Program-made: the position numbers and the translations under genes
DNA from: Giesbergeria sp.
GTDB lineage: Bacteria > Pseudomonadota > Gammaproteobacteria > Burkholderiales > Burkholderiaceae_C
NCBI RefSeq assembly: GCF_028686475.1
Contig: NZ_JAQUCA010000003.1
Span: 164,369-228,368 of the forward strand
Direction: 5' to 3'
Length of the DNA stretch: 64,000 nucleotides
Notes under the pieces: model-generated
What the model was told of the DNA's origin: nothing
What the model saw: only the letters and a program-made list of their open reading frames with translations
Database searches by the model: none
Shown: piece by piece, positions 44,793-54,072 of the stretch
How the letters are laid out: each line of letters opens with the position of its first letter
Position numbering within the stretch: position 1 is the stretch's first letter

Positions 44793-45839
44793 TTAAGCGG
44801 CTTGACTGAGCCGTTTGGCCATTTGCACCGCCTCTATCAGGCTGGCTGCATCGGCCACGCCTTGGCCTGCAATATCAAACGCTGTGCCGTGGTCAGGGCT
44901 GGTGCGTACCAGTGGTAAGCCCAAAGTCACATTGACACCTTTGTCCACCCCCAAATACTTGACCGGAATCAAGCCTTGGTCGTGGTACATCGCCACCACC
45001 ACATCGAACTCTGCGGGATGCTGGGCGCTGTGGCGCGCGCGCATAAAAATGGTGTCTGGGGCAAACGGGCCGTGGGCATCGATGCCTTGGGTGCGGGCAG
45101 CGGCAATGGCTGGGGCGATGGTATCCAGCTCTTCGCGGCCAAATAGGCCACCTTCGCCTGCGTGTGGATTAAGGCCAGCCACGGCGATGCGCGGCACACG
45201 CCCCAAACTGCGGGCCAAAGCGGCATGGGTGATGTGCAAGGTTTGCAACACGTTCTCTAGCGTGACAGCGGCAATCGCATCCCGCAAAGAGACATGGATA
45301 CTGACCAGCACGGTGCGTAGCTCATCGTTGGCCAGCATCATGCGGACGGGCATATCAGCCAAACTCACTCCGGCATGGGCCGCTGCTTGGGCTTGGAGCA
45401 GTTCGGTATGGCCGGGCACCTCAACACCCGCAGCGTGCAGGGCTTCTTTGTGCAGCGGTGCGGTGATTAATCCAGCAATTTGCCCATGCAAGGCCGCTTG
45501 GGTGGCCCAGAGTACGCAATCGGCAGCCGCACGCCCAGCAGCGGCGCTCATCTGACCCCAAGGCTGGGGGCCGGGTAGGCCGGGCAGCTGCAAGACGGGC
45601 AAGCAGCGTGGCGGCACCGCAAGGGCTTGGGCAGGCTGTGTGATGTGTGCGACGGGCAACGCGGGCAGACCGGGGCGCTGGATGCAGGCGGCGGCACGGC
45701 GTAGCGTGGCCAAGTCGCCCACGGCAAAACAGCCGTGCAGCGGCTCGGGGGCATCCCGAAAAGCCTTGGCGATGATTTCGGGGCCAATGCCAGCTGGGTC
45801 GCCTTGGGTGATGGCCCAAACGCGCGAAGTTGCAGACAT
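44793..45839 (-). CDS. pdxA: 4-hydroxythreonine-4-phosphate dehydrogenase
   Basis: 348 residues opening with WAITQGDPAGIGPEI, the family signature. Metal and substrate residues lie in PLHKEALHAAG, the VAGLNPHAGEGGLFG segment and VVAMYHDQGLIPVKYLG, with LPLVRTSPDHGTAFDIAG near the end. It is an NAD-dependent step in de novo pyridoxal phosphate synthesis. Eleven bases separate its start from the stop of the Nif3-like gene, suggesting cotranscription. Confidence 0.97.
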   Translation of the reverse strand: MSATSRVWAITQGDPAGIGPEIIAKAFRDAPEPLHGCFAVGDLATLRRAAACIQRPGLPALPVAHITQPAQALAVPPRCLPVLQLPGLPGPQPWGQMSAAAGRAAADCVLWATQAALHGQIAGLITAPLHKEALHAAGVEVPGHTELLQAQAAAHAGVSLADMPVRMMLANDELRTVLVSIHVSLRDAIAAVTLENVLQTLHITHAALARSLGRVPRIAVAGLNPHAGEGGLFGREELDTIAPAIAAARTQGIDAHGPFAPDTIFMRARHSAQHPAEFDVVVAMYHDQGLIPVKYLGVDKGVNVTLGLPLVRTSPDHGTAFDIAGQGVADAASLIEAVQMAKRLSQAA

Positions 45840-45849
45840 ATTTATTTTC

Positions 45850-46611
45850 TCAGGCCGGGTTGTCGATGTCGATGAAATGGTGCTCTAGGCCATGCTCTTG
45901 GGCCAGATACTCGGCCACGGCGGGGGCACCATAGCGCTCGGTGGCATGGTGACCTGCAGCAATAAAGGCCACACCACACTCACGCGCTAAGTGCATTTGT
46001 GGCTCCGAGATTTCGCCGGTGATAAAGGCATCGGCACCGGCCGCAATCGCGGCTTCAAAATAACTTTGGGCACCACCGCTGCACCAAGCAATTTTATGGA
46101 TGGGCGCGTGCAAATCGCCCAGCAGCGTCACTTCTCGGCCCAAAGCCTCTTGCACATGGGCAGCCAAGGCGTGGGCGCTGGTAAAGCAGCTGCCATCGTC
46201 ACGCTGGCCCAACCAGCCTAAGGATTGCTCGCCAAAGCAGGCCTGCCCCTGCAAACCCAGCACACAAGCCAGTTGCGCGTTGTTACCTAAGGCAGGATGG
46301 GCATCGAGTGGCAGGTGGTAGGCAAACAGGTTGATGTCGTGCGCCAGCAAGCGTTGCAGGCGTTGCTTCATCCAGCCCGTGACGCGCCCATCTTGGCCGC
46401 GCCAAAACAAGCCGTGGTGGACGAAAATAGCATCGGCGCGCGCTTCGATGGCGGCATCAATCAGGGCGCGGCTGGCCGTTACGCCACTGACAATGCGCTT
46501 AATTTGCGCCTTGCCCTCCACTTGCAGGCCGTTGGGGCCGTAGTCTTTAAACCGTTCGGGTTGTAGCAGCATATCCAGAGATTGCCGCAAGGTGTCGCGA
46601 AAAATACTCAT
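45850..46611 (-). CDS. Nif3-like dinuclear metal centre protein
   Basis: 253 residues of the Nif3/YbgI family: YGPNGLQVEG, IVSGVTASRALIDAAI, the metal-binding FVHHGLFW, YHLPLDAHPALGNN, and FIAAGHHATERYG near the C-terminus. The family binds two metal ions and is variously annotated as GTP cyclohydrolase 1 type 2; the physiological role is unsettled. It is upstream of pdxA on the same strand and divergent from the HtrA-type protease. Confidence 0.92.
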   Translation of the reverse strand: MSIFRDTLRQSLDMLLQPERFKDYGPNGLQVEGKAQIKRIVSGVTASRALIDAAIEARADAIFVHHGLFWRGQDGRVTGWMKQRLQRLLAHDINLFAYHLPLDAHPALGNNAQLACVLGLQGQACFGEQSLGWLGQRDDGSCFTSAHALAAHVQEALGREVTLLGDLHAPIHKIAWCSGGAQSYFEAAIAAGADAFITGEISEPQMHLARECGVAFIAAGHHATERYGAPAVAEYLAQEHGLEHHFIDIDNPA

Positions 46612-46713
46612 GGCCGCATTGTCGCGCCAATAGCCTATGCTGGCAGCAGCGCACAGTGGTTCACAATCGCATCTTGCCTTTTTTGGCCCTTTTAGCTCCT
46701 ATTTTTTTTGTCC

Positions 46714-47862
46714 ATGAAACGCTTTTGGCTGATTTTTTCTCAGGCCGTGACGGTGTTTGTCGCCGCTTATTTTGTCGTCGCTACCCTACAACCGGACTGG
46801 ATTACCGGCGGTGGGCGCCGCTCTGGTGCCGGTGTAACTTTGTTTGAGGCACCGCCCACCGATTCTGCGCGCCCAGCACCGGGCAGCTTTAGCCCAGCCG
46901 CACGCAAGGCGGCACCGGCAGTGGTCAGTATCAACACCAGCAAGGCGGCCATGCGCCATCCGCGCAGCAATGACCCGTGGTTTCAGTTCTTTTTTGGCGA
47001 CCAGCAACAAATTCCGGCCCAAACCGGCTTGGGCAGCGGGGTCATCATTAGCCCAGATGGCTATATCCTGACCAACAACCACGTGGTGGAAGGCGCAGAC
47101 GAAATCGACGTGACGCTCACCGACAGCCGCCGCACCCGCGCCCGCATTATTGGCACCGACCCCGACACCGATTTGGCCATCTTAAAGATTGAATTGGACA
47201 AGCTGCCAGTGATTGTGTTGGGCGATTCGGACCAACTGGCAGTGGGTGACCAAGTGCTGGCGATTGGCAATCCGTTTGGCGTGGGCCAAACCGTCACCAG
47301 TGGCATTGTCAGTGCGCTGGGGCGCAGCCAATTGGGCATCAATACCTTTGAAAATTTCATCCAAACCGATGCCGCCATCAACCCCGGCAACTCGGGCGGT
47401 GCGCTGGTAGATGTGAATGGCAACCTGTTGGGCATTAATACGGCGATTTATTCGCGCTCCGGTGGCAGCATGGGCATTGGCTTTGCCATTCCGGTCTCCA
47501 CGGCCAAAATGGTGCTGGATGGCATTGTCAAAGATGGCCAAGTCACGCGCGGTTGGATTGGTGTGGAACCCAATGAACTATCGCCAGAATTGGCCGAAAC
47601 CTTTGGCGTCAAAGCCAGCGAAGGCGTGATTTTGACCGGCGTATTGCAAAACGGGCCAGCCGCTTTGGCCGGTGTGCGTCCCGGTGATGTGATTGTGCAA
47701 ATTGGCGATAAAGCCATTGACAACGTACCGACGCTGCTGGCCACGGTGGCCTCGCTCAAGCCGGGCGTGCCTGCCAATTTTCAGGTGCAGCGTGGTGACC
47801 AAATGCTAGAGTTGGCCGTCACGCCGGGGGTGCGCCCCCGACTGCAACGCAGCCGGCGTTAA
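46714..47862 (+). CDS. HtrA-type membrane-anchored serine protease (S1C, single PDZ)
   Basis: 382 residues. An uncleaved N-terminal membrane helix (about 5-24) is followed by a trypsin-like domain with the triad His123 (TNNHVVEGAD), Asp153 (DTDLAIL) and Ser227 (NPGNSGGALVD), then one PDZ domain (about 285-372; LTGVLQNGPAALAGVRPGDVI). One PDZ plus an anchor is the DegS layout. Such proteases act in the periplasm in envelope stress. ATG 46714 is chosen over TTG 46708. It abuts the convergent tatC stop with no gap. Confidence 0.93.
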   Translation: MKRFWLIFSQAVTVFVAAYFVVATLQPDWITGGGRRSGAGVTLFEAPPTDSARPAPGSFSPAARKAAPAVVSINTSKAAMRHPRSNDPWFQFFFGDQQQIPAQTGLGSGVIISPDGYILTNNHVVEGADEIDVTLTDSRRTRARIIGTDPDTDLAILKIELDKLPVIVLGDSDQLAVGDQVLAIGNPFGVGQTVTSGIVSALGRSQLGINTFENFIQTDAAINPGNSGGALVDVNGNLLGINTAIYSRSGGSMGIGFAIPVSTAKMVLDGIVKDGQVTRGWIGVEPNELSPELAETFGVKASEGVILTGVLQNGPAALAGVRPGDVIVQIGDKAIDNVPTLLATVASLKPGVPANFQVQRGDQMLELAVTPGVRPRLQRSRR

Positions 47863-48666
47863 TCACAGGGCGGCAGGCGGTGGTGGGGCGGTTTCGTCGT
47901 CTGCTGGGGCTTGGGTATGGCGGATAAAAATTTGTGCTGCCCAAATGCCCAGCTCGTAGAGTAGGCACATCGGAATGGCCAGCGCCAACTGCGACACCAC
48001 ATCCGGCGGCGTAACAATGGCAGCAATCACGAAGGCCAGCACAATAAAGTAGCCGCGAAACTCCTTGAGCTTGGCCACACTGACCACGCCCATGCGCGCC
48101 AGCACCACCACGACAATCGGCACCTCAAATGCTAAGCCAAAAGCCAAAAACATGGTCAGAACAAAGCTAAGGTAAGCCTCGATGTCGGGCGCGGCGGTGA
48201 TGCTTTTGGGCGCGAAGCTTTGGATGAAGGCAAACACCTGACCAAAGACGAAGAAGTAACAAAAGGCCACGCCGATAAAAAACAAAACCGTGCTGGATAC
48301 CACCAAGGGCAAGACCAGCTTTTTCTCGTGTGCATACAGGCCCGGTGCCACAAAGGCCCATACCTGCCACAGCACCAGCGGCAAAGCCAGCAAAAAGGCC
48401 GCCATAAACAAAATTTTTACCGGCACCATAAACGGTGAAATCACCGAGGTGGCAATCAAGGTAGCGCCTTTGGGCAGATGCGCTACCAAGGGCGCGGCCA
48501 GCCAGTCGTACAGCGTACCGGGGCCGGGAAAAAAGAACAAAAAGGCCGCTGCCACCAGCACCGCCAGCAGGGCCTTGACTATGCGGTCGCGTAGCTCTAC
48601 CAAGTGCTGCACAAAGGGCTGTTCGGTGCCCGCGAGTTCGTCTTGAGGGGAATGGGGGGACGGCAT
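47863..48666 (-). CDS. tatC: Sec-independent protein translocase subunit TatC
   Basis: 267 residues from ATG 48666, with six membrane helices. The conserved cytoplasmic start EQPFVQHLVELRDRIVKA, the first periplasmic part, FVAPGLYAHEKKLVLP and the PDVVSQL segment are typical. TatC recognises twin-arginine signals with TatB. The ATG overlaps the tatB stop by one base (TAATG), so translation is coupled; the upstream frame overlapping tatB is not coding. Confidence 0.96.
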   Translation of the reverse strand: MPSPHSPQDELAGTEQPFVQHLVELRDRIVKALLAVLVAAAFLFFFPGPGTLYDWLAAPLVAHLPKGATLIATSVISPFMVPVKILFMAAFLLALPLVLWQVWAFVAPGLYAHEKKLVLPLVVSSTVLFFIGVAFCYFFVFGQVFAFIQSFAPKSITAAPDIEAYLSFVLTMFLAFGLAFEVPIVVVVLARMGVVSVAKLKEFRGYFIVLAFVIAAIVTPPDVVSQLALAIPMCLLYELGIWAAQIFIRHTQAPADDETAPPPPAAL

Positions 48667-49133
48667 TAACGAAATTTGCGAGGGCGGTGGCGCGCTACCC
48701 GCGCTGCACCAGACTGCACCTTGGTGCGAACACCGTGGCGCGATTTGTACCACTGTGGCATAGCGCCGCGCTTGAGACGCCAGTTTTTGCCCGGATGGCG
48801 ATAGCTGGGCACGACGTTGCTGTGGGCTGTGTTGTCTTGGCCCAAGGCATCGAAGCGGGTGCTTTCGGCCCAATCTTGCTCGAAGGTTTGCACTTGGCTG
48901 TGGATGGAGTGTTCGACTTCGCGTGCGGCCCCTTCGACCGATTCTTTCATTTTACGCAGCTCGTCCAACTCCATCGAGCGATTGACCTCGGCCTTGACAT
49001 CCGACACATAGCGCTGTGCTTTGCCCAACAAAGTGCCCACGGTGCGTGCCACGCGCGGCAGTTTTTCGGGGCCAATGACGATGAGCGCCACGACACCAAT
49101 CAGTGCCAGTTTGGAAAAGCCAATGTCAATCAT
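48666..49133 (-). CDS. tatB: Sec-independent protein translocase subunit TatB
   Basis: 155 residues: [30 protein letters not shown]'s membrane helix and hinge (Gly-Pro-Glu-Lys-Leu-Pro), an amphipathic helix rich in Glu and Arg, and a disordered basic tail (RHRPRKFR). It forms the receptor complex with TatC. Between tatA and tatC, 20 bases after tatA. Confidence 0.96.
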   Translation of the reverse strand: MIDIGFSKLALIGVVALIVIGPEKLPRVARTVGTLLGKAQRYVSDVKAEVNRSMELDELRKMKESVEGAAREVEHSIHSQVQTFEQDWAESTRFDALGQDNTAHSNVVPSYRHPGKNWRLKRGAMPQWYKSRHGVRTKVQSGAARVARHRPRKFR

Positions 49134-49153
49134 GCCGCGGCAACCCCAGCGGG

Positions 49154-49396
49154 TTAGCTCTTGTGTTTGGCTTCGACATCAATGGTGGCTTTGTCGGTGC
49201 TGGCGTGGTTGCTGACTTGGCCGGGCGCTGCGGGTGCGGTGGCACTGTCGGAGCTGGTGCCGTCTTTCATGCCATCTTTGAAGCCTTTAACCGCTCCACC
49301 CAAATCAGCACCGATGTTTTTGAGCTTTTTGGTGCCAAAGACCAGCACCACAATCAACAGCACTACCAGCCAGTGCCAGACAGAAAACGAACCCAT
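49154..49396 (-). CDS. tatA: Sec-independent protein translocase subunit TatA
   Basis: 80 residues: membrane helix [20 protein letters not shown], hinge [10 protein letters not shown] and amphipathic helix [17 protein letters not shown], then a short acidic tail. TatA oligomers form the protein-conducting site. An AGGAGA-type ribosome-binding site precedes the ATG. First of tatABC, 44 bases after the HIT gene. Confidence 0.97.
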   Translation of the reverse strand: MGSFSVWHWLVVLLIVVLVFGTKKLKNIGADLGGAVKGFKDGMKDGTSSDSATAPAAPGQVSNHASTDKATIDVEAKHKS

Positions 49397-49440
49397 GAGA
49401 ATCTCCTAAGCAAGGCGCACGATTGTAGAGGCGGGCCAAC

Positions 49441-49800
49441 TTAGCCCTTTTTGAACCAAGGACGCGGGCCGCCCATGACGTGCAGGTGTAGATGGTGGAC
49501 TTCTTGCCCACCTTCAAGCCCGGTATTGACCACCATGCGAAAGCCCCCTTCGGGGTAGGGGTTGCAGCCTTGCTCTAGCGCCAAACGTGGGGCCAGCAGC
49601 ATCATGCGCCCCAACAAGCCCGCATGTTCGGGCTGTACGTGGGCCATAGAAGGAATATGCAGCTTGGGCACCATTAAAAAATGCACCGGTGCCCAAGGGT
49701 GGATGTCGTGGAAGGCGAAAACTTCTTCGTCTTCATAGACTTTGCGTGATGGGATATGGCCCGCGATGATTTTGCAGAAAAGGCAGTTGGAATCGTGCAT
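49441..49800 (-). CDS. HIT family (histidine triad) nucleotide-binding protein
   Basis: 119 residues with NCLFCKIIAG, VFAFHDIHPWAPVHFLMVP and the triad HHLHLHVMGG near the C-terminus. HinT-type proteins hydrolyse AMP-lysine and similar phosphoramidates; the cellular role is not settled. CxxC (Cys6 to Cys9 region) may bind zinc. In related genomes it sits directly between the his end and tatA; here a patatin-like gene lies upstream. Confidence 0.94.
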   Translation of the reverse strand: MHDSNCLFCKIIAGHIPSRKVYEDEEVFAFHDIHPWAPVHFLMVPKLHIPSMAHVQPEHAGLLGRMMLLAPRLALEQGCNPYPEGGFRMVVNTGLEGGQEVHHLHLHVMGGPRPWFKKG

Positions 49801-49839
49801 AAAACGCTCTGGTGCAGCAATGGATTTTTCTGAATTTTG

Positions 49840-50871
49840 CTAAATGGACTGCGCTAGTTGGAAGCTAGAACGCAGACCAAGGTCGGCGCGGTGGTTTTGC
49901 AGCCATTGCTGGGCTACCGTGCGCCCGAGTGCAAACAGTTGGCGCATAAAACCCAAATCGGCACGGGTTTTGCCAGCCAAGCCAAACTCGGCCAGCACGG
50001 CACCGCCGTCTATGCGGTGCATATAGACCTCTTTGAAGTGGCCGGTGTCAATTTTGCCCTCGGCGCGCAAGCGGTGGGCAAACTCTAAGGAGCGCAACTC
50101 GGCCAGCAAACCGGCATTGAAGGTGATTTCGTTCACGCGGTCGGTGATTTCGGGCACCGTAGCAGGCACGCGCAGATGCTCTACCGGGTTGATTTGCACC
50201 AGCAAAATATCGCTGCTTTGTGCGCTGTAAATCAGCGGATACAGGGGCGGATTGCCCGAGTAGCAACCATCCCAGTAGGCTTGGCCGTCGATTTCTACCG
50301 CCTTGAAAATCAGTGGCAAGCAGGCCGAGGCCATGACCGCATCGGCAGTGAGGCGTGGGCCAGAAAATATCTCGCCCTGCCCGGTGCGTACATTGGTAGC
50401 GCAAACAAACACTTGTGGCGCAATGCTGGACGCGGCCAAGAGTTCAAAATCCACCTCGCGCTCTAACAATTGGCGCAGTGGGTTGATGTCTAAGGGATTG
50501 GCCTGTGCCGGGGCCAGCCAAGGGGTCATCATGGCCAAGCCCGGAAACACCTGCGACAGCGGTGCCCCCCAAGCCAAATTGCCCAAAGTGCCGGTGCCTT
50601 CCCACAGGCGCGTTAGGGTGGCGCGGGCCAAATCGGCACCAGCTTGGCGTATGTCTTCTGGGTCTTGGTATTGCTGGGCGGCTTGGGCAAAGCCATAGGC
50701 CACGGCCACGGCATTCATGGCCCCAGCGCTGGTGCCGCTGATGCTGTCAATCTCTATCTGGCCGTCTTCGAGCAGGGCATCTAATACCCCCCAAGTCAGG
50801 GCACCGTGGGGACCGCCGCCTTGCAGGGCTAGATTAAGGCGTTGGAGGGGTGCGGCGGCGCTGTTAGACAT
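49840..50871 (-). CDS. Patatin-like phospholipase
   Basis: 343 residues with the patatin oxyanion hole LQGGGPHGALTWGVL, the nucleophile elbow GTSAGAMNAVA (Ser in GxSxG) and the dyad Asp in YWDGCYSGNPPLYPL (DG-G/A replaced by DGC). No signal peptide, so cytoplasmic. The family hydrolyses acyl lipids; the substrate is unknown. Its ATG overlaps the stop of the small membrane-protein gene by eight bases, and the HIT gene follows 39 bases later, so it is embedded in the his-tat transcript. Confidence 0.88.
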   Translation of the reverse strand: MSNSAAAPLQRLNLALQGGGPHGALTWGVLDALLEDGQIEIDSISGTSAGAMNAVAVAYGFAQAAQQYQDPEDIRQAGADLARATLTRLWEGTGTLGNLAWGAPLSQVFPGLAMMTPWLAPAQANPLDINPLRQLLEREVDFELLAASSIAPQVFVCATNVRTGQGEIFSGPRLTADAVMASACLPLIFKAVEIDGQAYWDGCYSGNPPLYPLIYSAQSSDILLVQINPVEHLRVPATVPEITDRVNEITFNAGLLAELRSLEFAHRLRAEGKIDTGHFKEVYMHRIDGGAVLAEFGLAGKTRADLGFMRQLFALGRTVAQQWLQNHRADLGLRSSFQLAQSI

Positions 50872-51250
50872 ACAGTTCTTGTCCCTTGTTCATGGCCACC
50901 ATACCGCGCACGATGCGGTAGAGAAACCAGAGTGAAATCAGTGCCCAAGCAATCCAGCCGGGCAAGAAAAACAGGAGCCACAGGGGTGCTGTGACGATGT
51001 AGAGTACCCCCGCCCAAAGGACGGTACGAATGCGCCAAGAAAAATGGCTGGCTTGCCATGTGCCTTCGGCATCGCCTTTTTTGACCAAATCAATAATCAG
51101 GGCAATGATAAGCAACACCGGGCCGGCCTGCGCGCCCGGAATGACCGCCCCGACCGCCACCACCAAATGCAGGATGTAACTGAGCCAGCCCCAAGCCATC
51201 AGGCCACGGGCTTTTTCTTCGGTGCTTTGCACGTCAAAAATATCACTCAT
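50864..51250 (-). CDS. Small membrane protein, DUF4870-like
   Basis: 128 residues with three hydrophobic helices (about 18-36, 40-56 with a short turn, 77-115) and the opening [18 protein letters not shown]. The family is an uncharacterised set of small inner-membrane proteins often found in this his-tat region. ATG 51250 overlaps the hisE stop (ATGA), and its own stop overlaps the patatin start. Confidence 0.78.
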   Translation of the reverse strand: MSDIFDVQSTEEKARGLMAWGWLSYILHLVVAVGAVIPGAQAGPVLLIIALIIDLVKKGDAEGTWQASHFSWRIRTVLWAGVLYIVTAPLWLLFFLPGWIAWALISLWFLYRIVRGMVAMNKGQELYV

Positions 51251-51612
51251 GGGGCGCTCTGGCGCTGGGCTTTTTCTAGCAAGCCGCTGGTGCCTTCGCG
51301 GCGCTCTAGTTCGGCCACTACGTCGGCAGGCTTCAAGCCATAGTGGGCCAAGGCAATCATGGAGTGGAACCACAAATCGGCTACTTCGTACAGTAGCTTG
51401 GCTTTGTCGGCTCCGTGGTCCACATCTTTGGCTGCCATCACCACTTCGGTGGCTTCTTCGCCAATTTTTTTCAGAAAGGCATCTGGCCCTTTGTGTAGCA
51501 GGCGGGCCACATAGCTTTTTTCTGGGTTGCCGCCTTGGGCCGGGGTACGGCTTTCAATCACGGCCGCCAAACGGGCCAGTGCGCCCTCAATAGAAGCATC
51601 AGTAGCAGACAT
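51247..51612 (-). CDS. hisE: Phosphoribosyl-ATP pyrophosphatase
   Basis: 121 residues, all-alpha MazG-like fold with [15 protein letters not shown] and [14 protein letters not shown] carrying the metal-binding acidic residues. It hydrolyses phosphoribosyl-ATP to phosphoribosyl-AMP, the second step of histidine synthesis. 15 bases after hisI. Confidence 0.96.
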   Translation of the reverse strand: MSATDASIEGALARLAAVIESRTPAQGGNPEKSYVARLLHKGPDAFLKKIGEEATEVVMAAKDVDHGADKAKLLYEVADLWFHSMIALAHYGLKPADVVAELERREGTSGLLEKAQRQSAP

Positions 51613-51627
51613 GCGAGCGGCCTTTCT

Positions 51628-52020
51628 TTAGGAGTGGTAGATGGATTGCGGGTCTTTGAGTACCGGGTCAACCGGCTGCCATTGACCATCGCGCAGCACG
51701 CTGTAAAAACAACTGTGCCGCCCAGTGTGGCAGGCAATGCCGGGCTGGTGGCCTTGTTGCGTCACTTGTAACAAAATCACATCGTTGTCGCAATCAATGC
51801 GGATGTCATGCACGGTTTGCACATGGCCGGACTCTTCGCCCTTGAACCATAGCTTGCCGCGTGAGCGGCTGAAATACACCGCACGGCCCAGCTCGGCGGT
51901 TTTTTGCAGCGCCTCGCGGTTCATCCAAGCAAACATTAGCACGTCACCGGTGCCGCGCTCTTGGGCAATCACGGGCACCAAGCCCTGTGCATCCCATTTG
52001 ACTTGTTCTATCCAGTTCAT
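51628..52020 (-). CDS. hisI: Phosphoribosyl-AMP cyclohydrolase
   Basis: 130 residues with [28 protein letters not shown], the magnesium site DCDNDVILL and the zinc-site cysteines in [11 protein letters not shown]. It opens the adenine ring in the third step of histidine synthesis. Separate from hisE, as usual in betaproteobacteria. 17 bases after hisF. Confidence 0.97.
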   Translation of the reverse strand: MNWIEQVKWDAQGLVPVIAQERGTGDVLMFAWMNREALQKTAELGRAVYFSRSRGKLWFKGEESGHVQTVHDIRIDCDNDVILLQVTQQGHQPGIACHTGRHSCFYSVLRDGQWQPVDPVLKDPQSIYHS

Positions 52021-52037
52021 ACAACCATTGTCCGTGG

Positions 52038-52838
52038 TTAGAGGCGCACCGGGATACCGCGTGCTGCCATGTGTTGCTTGGCTTGTTGCACTGTGTATTC
52101 GCCATAGTGGAAGATGCTGGCCGCCAGCACAGCATCGGCACCGCCTTGTTGCACGCCATCGGCCAAATGCTCTAGGTTGCCCACGCCACCCGAGGCAATC
52201 ACGGGCACGGCCACGGTGTCGCTGACGGTGCGCGTCAGTTGCAAATCAAATCCAGCTTTAGTGCCGTCGCGGTCCATGCTGGTGAGCAAAATCTCGCCCG
52301 CGCCACGTTGCGCCATTTGCGCTGCCCATTGCACGGCATCGAGGCCAGTGTTTTTGCGCCCGCCGTGGCTATAAACATCCCAGCCCGCGCCCACTGGCTG
52401 GCCGTCGGCCCCCAAGCGGGCAGCATCTTCTGCACTGCGGCGTTTGGCATCAATCGCCACCACAATGCACTGGGCACCGTATTTTTGCGAGGCGGCGTTA
52501 ATGACATCCGGGTTGGCGATGGCCGCCGAATTGAAACTGACTTTATCAGCGCCAGCATTGAGCAGGCGGCGCACGTCTTCTACGGTACGCACGCCACCAC
52601 CCACCGTGAGCGGAATGAACACTTGGCTGGCCACGGCCTCGATGATGTGCAAAATCAAATCGCGGCCATCGCTGGTGGCGGTGATGTCTAAAAAGGTGAG
52701 TTCGTCTGCACCTTGGGCGTTGTAGCGCGCGGCAATTTCTACCGGGTCGCCTGCGTCGCGCAGTTCAACAAAATTAACGCCTTTGACGACACGGCCTCCG
52801 GTCACGTCGAGGCAGGGGATGATGCGTTTGGCAAGCAT
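52038..52838 (-). CDS. hisF: Imidazole glycerol phosphate synthase subunit HisF
   Basis: 266 residues, a TIM barrel beginning [20 protein letters not shown], with catalytic Asp11 in CLDV and Asp in [13 protein letters not shown], plus [10 protein letters not shown] and [11 protein letters not shown] phosphate sites. It makes imidazole glycerol phosphate and AICAR using ammonia from HisH. hisH and hisA, usually just upstream, are absent; a galE-type gene lies there instead, 60 bases away. Confidence 0.98.
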   Translation of the reverse strand: MLAKRIIPCLDVTGGRVVKGVNFVELRDAGDPVEIAARYNAQGADELTFLDITATSDGRDLILHIIEAVASQVFIPLTVGGGVRTVEDVRRLLNAGADKVSFNSAAIANPDVINAASQKYGAQCIVVAIDAKRRSAEDAARLGADGQPVGAGWDVYSHGGRKNTGLDAVQWAAQMAQRGAGEILLTSMDRDGTKAGFDLQLTRTVSDTVAVPVIASGGVGNLEHLADGVQQGGADAVLAASIFHYGEYTVQQAKQHMAARGIPVRL

Positions 52839-52898
52839 AGCGCGATAAATGTAGCAATGGAGAACAAGCGCCAGAAGATACCACGCAGCCAGAAACCA

Positions 52899-53909
52899 TT
52901 AGCACAGACTGCGCGCCACCCCATTTTGCCAGCGCCAAGCGTCTTGGCACATGCGCTCGATACCATGCTGGGCTTTCCAGCCCAAAAGCTGCTCGGCCAA
53001 GCTGGGGTCGGCCCAACATTGGGCCACATCGCCGGGGCGGCGGCCCACCATTTGGTAGGGAATGGTGCGGCCACTGGCTTGCTCAAAGCTACGCACCATC
53101 TCTAACACCGATACCGGGCGGCCCGTGCCCAAATTCACGGTGAGCAGGCCGGGATGTTGCTGCAAATAATGCAAAGCGGCCACATGGCCTTGGGCCAAGT
53201 CCATCACATGGATGTAGTCGCGCACGCCGGTGCCATCGTGGGTGGGGTAATCGTTGCCATAAATGCTCAGGCTCTTGCGCTGACCGGCGGCCACTTGGGC
53301 CACATAGGGCAACAGGTTGCCGGGCACGTCTTGTGGGTCTTCGCCAATCAGGCCGCTGTCGTGTGCGCCCACCGGGTTGAAGTAACGCAGTCGGGCAATG
53401 CGCCATTGTTCTGGCTCTGCGCTGTCCACATCGGCCAGCACTTGCTCCATCATCAGCTTGCTCCAGCCATAGGGGTTGGTGGCCGAGAGGGGGAAATCTT
53501 CACGAATCGGCAAACTTGCTGGCTCCCCATAGACGGTGGCCGAGGAGGAAAATACCAAACGATACACCCCGGCTTGGCGCATGGCTTGCAACAGGGTGAT
53601 GGTGCCAGCCACGTTGTTGTCGTAGTAGCGCAAAGGGGCAGCCACCGATTCGCCCACCGCCTTGAGGGCAGCAAAGTGGATGACGGCCTGTATCGGGTAT
53701 TGCGCCAGCACCTGCGCCAGCAACGCGGCATCGCGCACATCGCCTTCGATGCAGTCGGGCACTGTACCGATAATGCGTCCCATACGCTCCAACACCGAGC
53801 GGCGGCTGTTGCTGAAGTTGTCCAAAATCAAAAAAGGCAAGCCCGCTTGGGCCAGTGCCACGCAAGTGTGCGAACCAATAAAACCAGCACCGCCGGTGAC
53901 CAAAATCAT
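52899..53909 (-). CDS. galE: UDP-hexose 4-epimerase, GalE family, with Cys gate residue
   Basis: 336 residues, extended short-chain dehydrogenase. NAD-binding TGGAGFIGSHT, catalytic Ser122 in FSSSATVYG, Tyr147 and Lys151 in NPYGWSK, and the sugar-binding RRPGDVAQCWADPSLAE. At the position of E. coli Tyr299 it has Cys298, a small residue that in human GALE and in the E. coli Y299C variant admits N-acetylated sugars. It may thus interconvert UDP-GlcNAc and UDP-GalNAc as well as UDP-Glc/Gal, like PelX. ATG 53909 has GGAAAG eight bases upstream; ATG 53933 is less likely. Divergent from pelA across 163 bases. Confidence 0.93.
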   Translation of the reverse strand: MILVTGGAGFIGSHTCVALAQAGLPFLILDNFSNSRRSVLERMGRIIGTVPDCIEGDVRDAALLAQVLAQYPIQAVIHFAALKAVGESVAAPLRYYDNNVAGTITLLQAMRQAGVYRLVFSSSATVYGEPASLPIREDFPLSATNPYGWSKLMMEQVLADVDSAEPEQWRIARLRYFNPVGAHDSGLIGEDPQDVPGNLLPYVAQVAAGQRKSLSIYGNDYPTHDGTGVRDYIHVMDLAQGHVAALHYLQQHPGLLTVNLGTGRPVSVLEMVRSFEQASGRTIPYQMVGRRPGDVAQCWADPSLAEQLLGWKAQHGIERMCQDAWRWQNGVARSLC

Positions 53910-53974
53910 GTTTCTGCTTTCCAAAATAGGCATTACCACACGGCACCTATAAATGACAGAACTTATCAATCGCT

Positions 53975-54003
53975 TTGTTTTTTAAATAGTTTTTTGCTAT
54001 TAT
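53975..54003 (+). promoter_or_regulatory. Promoter candidate for pelA
   Basis: TTGTTT (53975-53980), 17 bases, then TATTAT (53998-54003) in the A/T-rich galE-pelA gap. The transcript would begin near 54010 with a leader of about 60 bases. Confidence 0.38.
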
Positions 54004-54072
54004 CGAAATCAAAACGACTGGTTACATTCGTGCCATTTTATGTAGTGTGTGGTCTCTGCTAGGGTATTGCCA

